Part shown: positions 61,370-64,000 of the stretch, one piece after another
Numbering within the stretch: the stretch's first letter is position 1
Layout of the letters: each line of letters starts with the position of its first letter
Source of the DNA: Parablautia sp. Marseille-Q6255
GTDB taxonomy: Bacteria; Bacillota; Clostridia; Lachnospirales; Lachnospiraceae
Reading direction: 5' to 3'
DNA length: 64,000 nt
Assembly: GCF_951230155.1 (NCBI RefSeq)
Contig: NZ_CATNVD010000018.1
Location: 1 to 64,000, forward strand
Position numbers and translations under genes: made by a program
The notes under the pieces: model-generated
Told to the model about the DNA's origin: nothing
What the model saw: the letters and a program-made list of their open reading frames with translations, nothing else
Databases searched by the model: none

Positions 61370-61758
61370 TTACTTCGAAGCATTCCTCAGATATTTCTCT
61401 ATGTATTCCCGGCACCCATCCTCTAAAATATGGAACGCACAGCTATTGTCGGTTAAAATCTGCTTACGATTTGATGTAACCATCTCATATATTTTATTAG
61501 CCTTCTTCTGAATTCGCTCTGCATTTTTCATACAAAATTGATATTCTTTATTTAACAATAGTCTGTATTTTTCATCCTCGACATCTTTGATTACCAGTTT
61601 TTCAATACATTCATCCCATTTACTTGCATAACAGCACCAAATGCAAACTTATTACGGTCTGTATACCGGATATTCGGCACTTTTGTCACTCCTCTTTTTT
61701 CCTTTTCGTATCTTTGGAGAAATCTATTATACTCCTCGTTTATGCGGTAAAAATCCAT
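61370..61758 (-). pseudogene. ToxN/AbiQ family toxin, internal deletion with frameshift
   Basis: Relic of a type III toxin, an endoribonuclease held in check by a repeat RNA. From the ATG at 61758 (GGAGG 6 nt upstream) the frame reads MDFYRINEEYNRFLQRYEKE and on to FAFGAVMQVNG, the family N-terminus, then stops within ten codons (TAA near 61592). The C-terminal part continues in another frame as DECIEKLVIKDVEDEKYR, LLNKEYQFCMKNAERIQKKA and NSCAFHILEDGCREYIEKY, ending at 61370. About 40 residues of the beta core, including the usual Ser-Ser/Lys-rich middle, are missing. Family naming rests on memory of ToxN/AbiQ sequences. Confidence 0.75.
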
Positions 61759-61780
61759 TTATATCCTCCGTTGTATAAAC

Positions 61781-61809
61781 AAAACAGGGAGATAAGATAC
61801 TTATCTCCC
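61781..61809 (-). terminator. Terminator between antitoxin RNA and toxin gene
   Basis: On the minus strand a perfect 10-bp stem GGGAGATAAG/CTTATCTCCC with a TAT loop is followed by TGTTTTGTTTA. Type III systems carry such a terminator between the repeat RNA and the toxin to limit toxin synthesis. Confidence 0.85.
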
Positions 61810-61942
61810 CGAAATTAACGATTCGCATTTTAAGCTGCGAAACACTTAAATTAAAGGTTCACATTCAAAGTAGTGAAGCACTTAAATTAAAGGTTTGCAC
61901 TCAAAGTAGCAACGCACTTAAATCGAGCAAATTCCTTTGCTC
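61787..61942 (-). ncRNA. ToxI-type antitoxin RNA
   Basis: The predicted transcript starts near 61942 with a 7-bp hairpin (GAGCAAA/TTTGCTC). It then has three tandem 36-nt repeats and ends in the terminator. This is the layout of type III antitoxin RNAs, whose repeats fold into pseudoknots that wrap the toxin. All parts look intact although the toxin gene is broken. Confidence 0.75.
61815..61922 (-). repeat. Three tandem 36-nt antitoxin repeats
   Basis: Copies at 61887-61922, 61851-61886 and 61815-61850 lie end to end. On the minus strand each begins TTTAAGTG and ends (C)TTTAA or GTTAA. The first two differ at about seven positions; the third, nearest the toxin, is the most diverged. Confidence 0.9.
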
Positions 61943-61948
61943 ACTTAT

Positions 61949-61977
61949 ATTATATGCAGTTCTGATAAAAAAATCAA
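61949..61977 (-). promoter_or_regulatory. Promoter of the antitoxin-toxin locus
   Basis: On the minus strand TTGATT and a perfect TATAAT are separated by 17 nt, just before the 5' hairpin of the repeat RNA. Confidence 0.75.
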
Positions 61978-62029
61978 TATAACTTTTCAAAAACACAAGA
62001 GCCAGTTGCTGTAAAATTCCGTCTCTGAA

Positions 62030-62086
62030 ACCAAAACACCCGCAGGATCTTCTCCAGCAAACTGCTGCAAATATATCCTGCGGGTG
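62030..62086 (-). terminator. Terminator directly after infA
   Basis: On the minus strand a perfect 12-bp stem CACCCGCAGGAT/ATCCTGCGGGTG with an inner CAGCA/GCTG hairpin is followed by TTTTGGTTT. It ends the infA transcript, so rpmJ cannot be read from it. Confidence 0.85.
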
Positions 62087-62092
62087 TGCGTG

Positions 62093-62311
62093 TTATTTAT
62101 CTCTCCAGATGATTCTACCCTTTGTCAGATCATACGGGGAAAGCTCGATCGTAACCTTGTCTCCCGGAAGAATGCGGATAAAGTTCATACGGAGTTTTCC
62201 GCTGATATGCGCCAGCACGACGTGCTTATTCTCAAGCTCTACGCGAAACATCGCATTCGGAAGCTTCTCCAGCACAGTACCCTCTACTTCAATGACATCT
62301 GCTTTTGACAT
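62093..62311 (-). CDS. infA: Translation initiation factor IF-1
   Basis: A 72-aa IF-1, an OB-fold protein that binds the 30S A site. [41 protein letters not shown] and [14 protein letters not shown] are complete family signatures. The start follows AGGAGG. Upstream come the KOW gene, map and adk in the usual order; downstream the usual rpmJ is replaced by a strong terminator. Confidence 0.97.
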   Translation of the reverse strand: MSKADVIEVEGTVLEKLPNAMFRVELENKHVVLAHISGKLRMNFIRILPGDKVTIELSPYDLTKGRIIWRDK

Positions 62312-62364
62312 ATGGACCTCCTGTCATTTCTACAATAATACGGACAGCATCACTGCCCCAAATG

Positions 62365-62637
62365 TTATCCCTGTTCCTGCAGCCTGCGATAATCCGCCAG
62401 AAGCTTCCTCACGTGTGCGTCCAGTGTAATGCTTTGCATCTGGTCAAGGATCTCGTCCGGCAGGTGCTTGATCACCTGCACGTGCTTACATTTCTTTTTT
62501 TTCGGCGACTCTAAAAGACGCCTTTTTCCGTCCGCCAGCCAGACGTATGTCCCGTCGTTTTCAAGAACCAGATACAGCGTATCCCTGTCATGTCCGGCTC
62601 TTGATACAGCCAGCATCCCGGCGGTCATTTCCTTCAT
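62365..62637 (-). CDS. KOW domain RNA-binding protein
   Basis: A 90-aa protein found between map and infA in many Firmicutes and annotated as KOW domain-containing RNA-binding protein (L14e-like). The KOW part is MLAVSRAGHDRDTLYLVL and YVWLADGKRRLLESP; the rest is a basic helix-rich tail (KKKKCKHVQVIKHL). The frame is open 16 codons upstream, but the ATG at 62637 follows AGGAGG and overlaps nothing. A role in ribosome function is assumed from location. Confidence 0.92.
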   Translation of the reverse strand: MKEMTAGMLAVSRAGHDRDTLYLVLENDGTYVWLADGKRRLLESPKKKKCKHVQVIKHLPDEILDQMQSITLDAHVRKLLADYRRLQEQG

Positions 62638-62647
62638 ATATTTCCTC

Positions 62648-63433
62648 CTAGAACGGAAACTTTCTTCCCTCTGGGCTGTCCGCACTGAGCGTCAGGATTT
62701 CCGGTTCGCCGTCTGTGATCAGGATCGTGTTTTCGTAGTGTGCAGACAGGCTCCCGTCCTCCGTCACTACTGTCCAGTCATCATCCAGCCACTCAACATC
62801 AGCACGGCCTGCATTGATCATCGGTTCAATGGCAAGCGTCATGCCCGGTACCAGACGGATACCACGGCTTCTCTGGCGGAAGTTTGGTATCTGAGGATCT
62901 TCATGGAGCTTATGACCAATCCCGTGTCCGACCAGATCTCTTACTACGCCGTAGCCAAAGGATTCTGCATAGTCACCGATCGCCGCTGAAATTTCGTGAA
63001 GACGATGTCCTGCTCTGGCAAATTCAATCCCACGGAAGAAGGATTCCCTTGTCACATCGATCAGCTTCTGCGCCTCCGGAGAGATCTTTCCCACACCGTA
63101 TGTGCGCGCCGCATCGGAGTGCATCCCCTTATAGATCAGCCCTGCATCGATGCTGACGATATCGCCCTCATGAAGGATTTTTTCTTTATATGGAATCCCG
63201 TGCACAACCTCGTCGTTTACTGAGATACAAAACGACGCCGGATATCCGTTGTAGTTCAGGAAGTTCGGCTCGCATCCAAAACTGCGTATCACTTTCTCCC
63301 CAAGTTTATCCAGCTCATACGTAGATATTCCCGGACGGATCGCGTCTGCCAGCTCCTTGTGCACAATCTCAAGAAGTCTCCCGGCTTCGCGCATCAGTTC
63401 GATCTCTTTTGCCGATTTCACTGTAACTGCCAT
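62648..63433 (-). CDS. map: Type I methionine aminopeptidase
   Basis: A 261-aa MetAP that removes initiator Met from new proteins. Metal ligands are in order: Asp in VSIDAGLIYKGMHSDAART, His in GHGIGHKLHEDPQIPN, and Glu in TLAIEPMI and VVTEDGSLSAHYENT. The start follows GGAGG, 2 bases after the adk stop, so the two are translationally coupled. Standard place in the adk-map-KOW-infA block. Confidence 0.96.
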   Translation of the reverse strand: MAVTVKSAKEIELMREAGRLLEIVHKELADAIRPGISTYELDKLGEKVIRSFGCEPNFLNYNGYPASFCISVNDEVVHGIPYKEKILHEGDIVSIDAGLIYKGMHSDAARTYGVGKISPEAQKLIDVTRESFFRGIEFARAGHRLHEISAAIGDYAESFGYGVVRDLVGHGIGHKLHEDPQIPNFRQRSRGIRLVPGMTLAIEPMINAGRADVEWLDDDWTVVTEDGSLSAHYENTILITDGEPEILTLSADSPEGRKFPF

Positions 63434-63435
63434 TT

Positions 63436-64000
63436 TTATGCCTCCAGAATCTTTGTGACTGCTGCAAATACGTCATTCATATCCTGTGTGCCATCCACGG
63501 TTTTAAGGATACCCTGTTCCGTATAGTAATCGATCAGCGGCTGCGTCTGCTCGTGATAAACACTCAGTCTCTTGTGTACTGTCTCAGGCTTATCATCCTC
63601 GCGCAGGATCAGTGTTTCCCCGCATACTTCACAGATATCGCCTTTTTTTGACGGATTGTGTACAATATGGTACGTTGCCCCGCAGCCTGTGCAGGCACGT
63701 CTTCCAGACATTCTTGTTACGATATTCTCATCCGGTACGTCTACATTGATCGCGTAGTCCATCTTCTCCCCGCGTTTTGCAAGTGCGCCGTCAAGCGCCT
63801 GTGCCTGCGGGATCGTTCTTGGAAATCCGTCCAGGATATATCCTCTGCTGCAATCGTCCTGGCTCAAGCGGTCGATCACGAGATCTACGGTCAGCTCATC
63901 CGGAACGAGAAGCCCCTGATCCATGTATTCCTTCGCTTTTTTGCCGAGTTCTGTACCGTTTTTAATATTTGCACGGAAAATATCGCCTGTTGAGATATGC
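63436..64000 (-). CDS. adk: Adenylate kinase (5' end beyond the window)
   Basis: The C-terminal 188 residues are visible, entering in frame as [19 protein letters not shown], which is the start of the AMP-binding region; the P-loop lies outside the window. [14 protein letters not shown] is the adenylate kinase signature. The LID carries a four-Cys zinc site (CTGCGATYH..., CEVCG), the Gram-positive long form. It converts AMP and ATP to two ADP. It is co-transcribed with map. Confidence 0.96.
   Translation of the reverse strand, partial: HISTGDIFRANIKNGTELGKKAKEYMDQGLLVPDELTVDLVIDRLSQDDCSRGYILDGFPRTIPQAQALDGALAKRGEKMDYAINVDVPDENIVTRMSGRRACTGCGATYHIVHNPSKKGDICEVCGETLILREDDKPETVHKRLSVYHEQTQPLIDYYTEQGILKTVDGTQDMNDVFAAVTKILEA

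Noticed and set aside
61815-61922. Possible CRISPR array
   Set aside because: The three 36-nt units lie directly end to end with no unique spacers, and no cas genes are near. The toxin remnant next to them fits a type III antitoxin instead.

Overview
The window looks like chromosomal DNA of a Gram-positive gut-type clostridium, most likely family Lachnospiraceae. The grounds are strong AGGAGG ribosome-binding sites before nearly every gene, the order adk-map-KOW protein-infA for the ribosomal block, a Bacillus-type galT, a DUF1836 protein, a YerC-type repressor, and a second ClpX-like ATPase placed next to rpoD. No genus can be named from the sequence alone. Most genes lie on the minus strand.

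Layout. 1-7.9 kb holds housekeeping and small regulators: pcrA, a DUF1836 protein, yerC, a PHP phosphatase, a radical SAM protein and a MATE transporter. 8.0-13.8 kb is a nonulosonate-type catabolic divergon: a TRAP transporter (dctPQM) is divided from an SDR dehydrogenase, a NanA-like lyase and a FadR/GntR regulator by a divergent promoter region with two matching 11-bp operators. 13.9-24.5 kb has rpoD, then a surface polysaccharide operon read toward it (aminotransferase, three glycosyltransferases, initiating sugar transferase, LCP ligase, ClpX-like ATPase), with a divergent yfhO. 27.5-30.6 kb is galT-rpe-rpiB behind a highly structured leader. 30.7-35.6 kb has a DUF402 protein, truA, an unknown protein and ecfT-ecfA2-ecfA1. 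35.7-41.7 kb is a maltodextrin operon (binding protein, two permeases, malQ) with its LacI regulator. 41.8-47.6 kb holds an acyltransferase trio (GNAT, SGNH, MBOAT), a cyclophilin, an aldose epimerase and a ferredoxin.

47.7-55.7 kb is a visibly more AT-rich glycan island (GH51, ABC transporter, GH2, ArsR-like regulator) that abuts the end of the ribosomal alpha operon. 55.8-59.8 kb is rplQ-rpoA-rpsD-rpsK-rpsM-rpmJ with unusually long, hairpin-rich spacers. 62.1-64.0 kb is infA-KOW-map-adk, and adk runs off the window. Between infA and rpmJ lie degV, on the other strand, and a decayed type III toxin-antitoxin locus. Its RNA antitoxin gene looks intact (promoter, 5' hairpin, three 36-nt repeats, terminator). 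The ToxN/AbiQ toxin gene has lost its middle by a frame-breaking deletion.

The most noteworthy items are this toxin-antitoxin relic splitting a ribosomal operon, the structured element shared by the galT leader and the rpsD-rpoA spacer, the AT-rich glycan island with an ArsR-type regulator, and the well-defined operator pairs.
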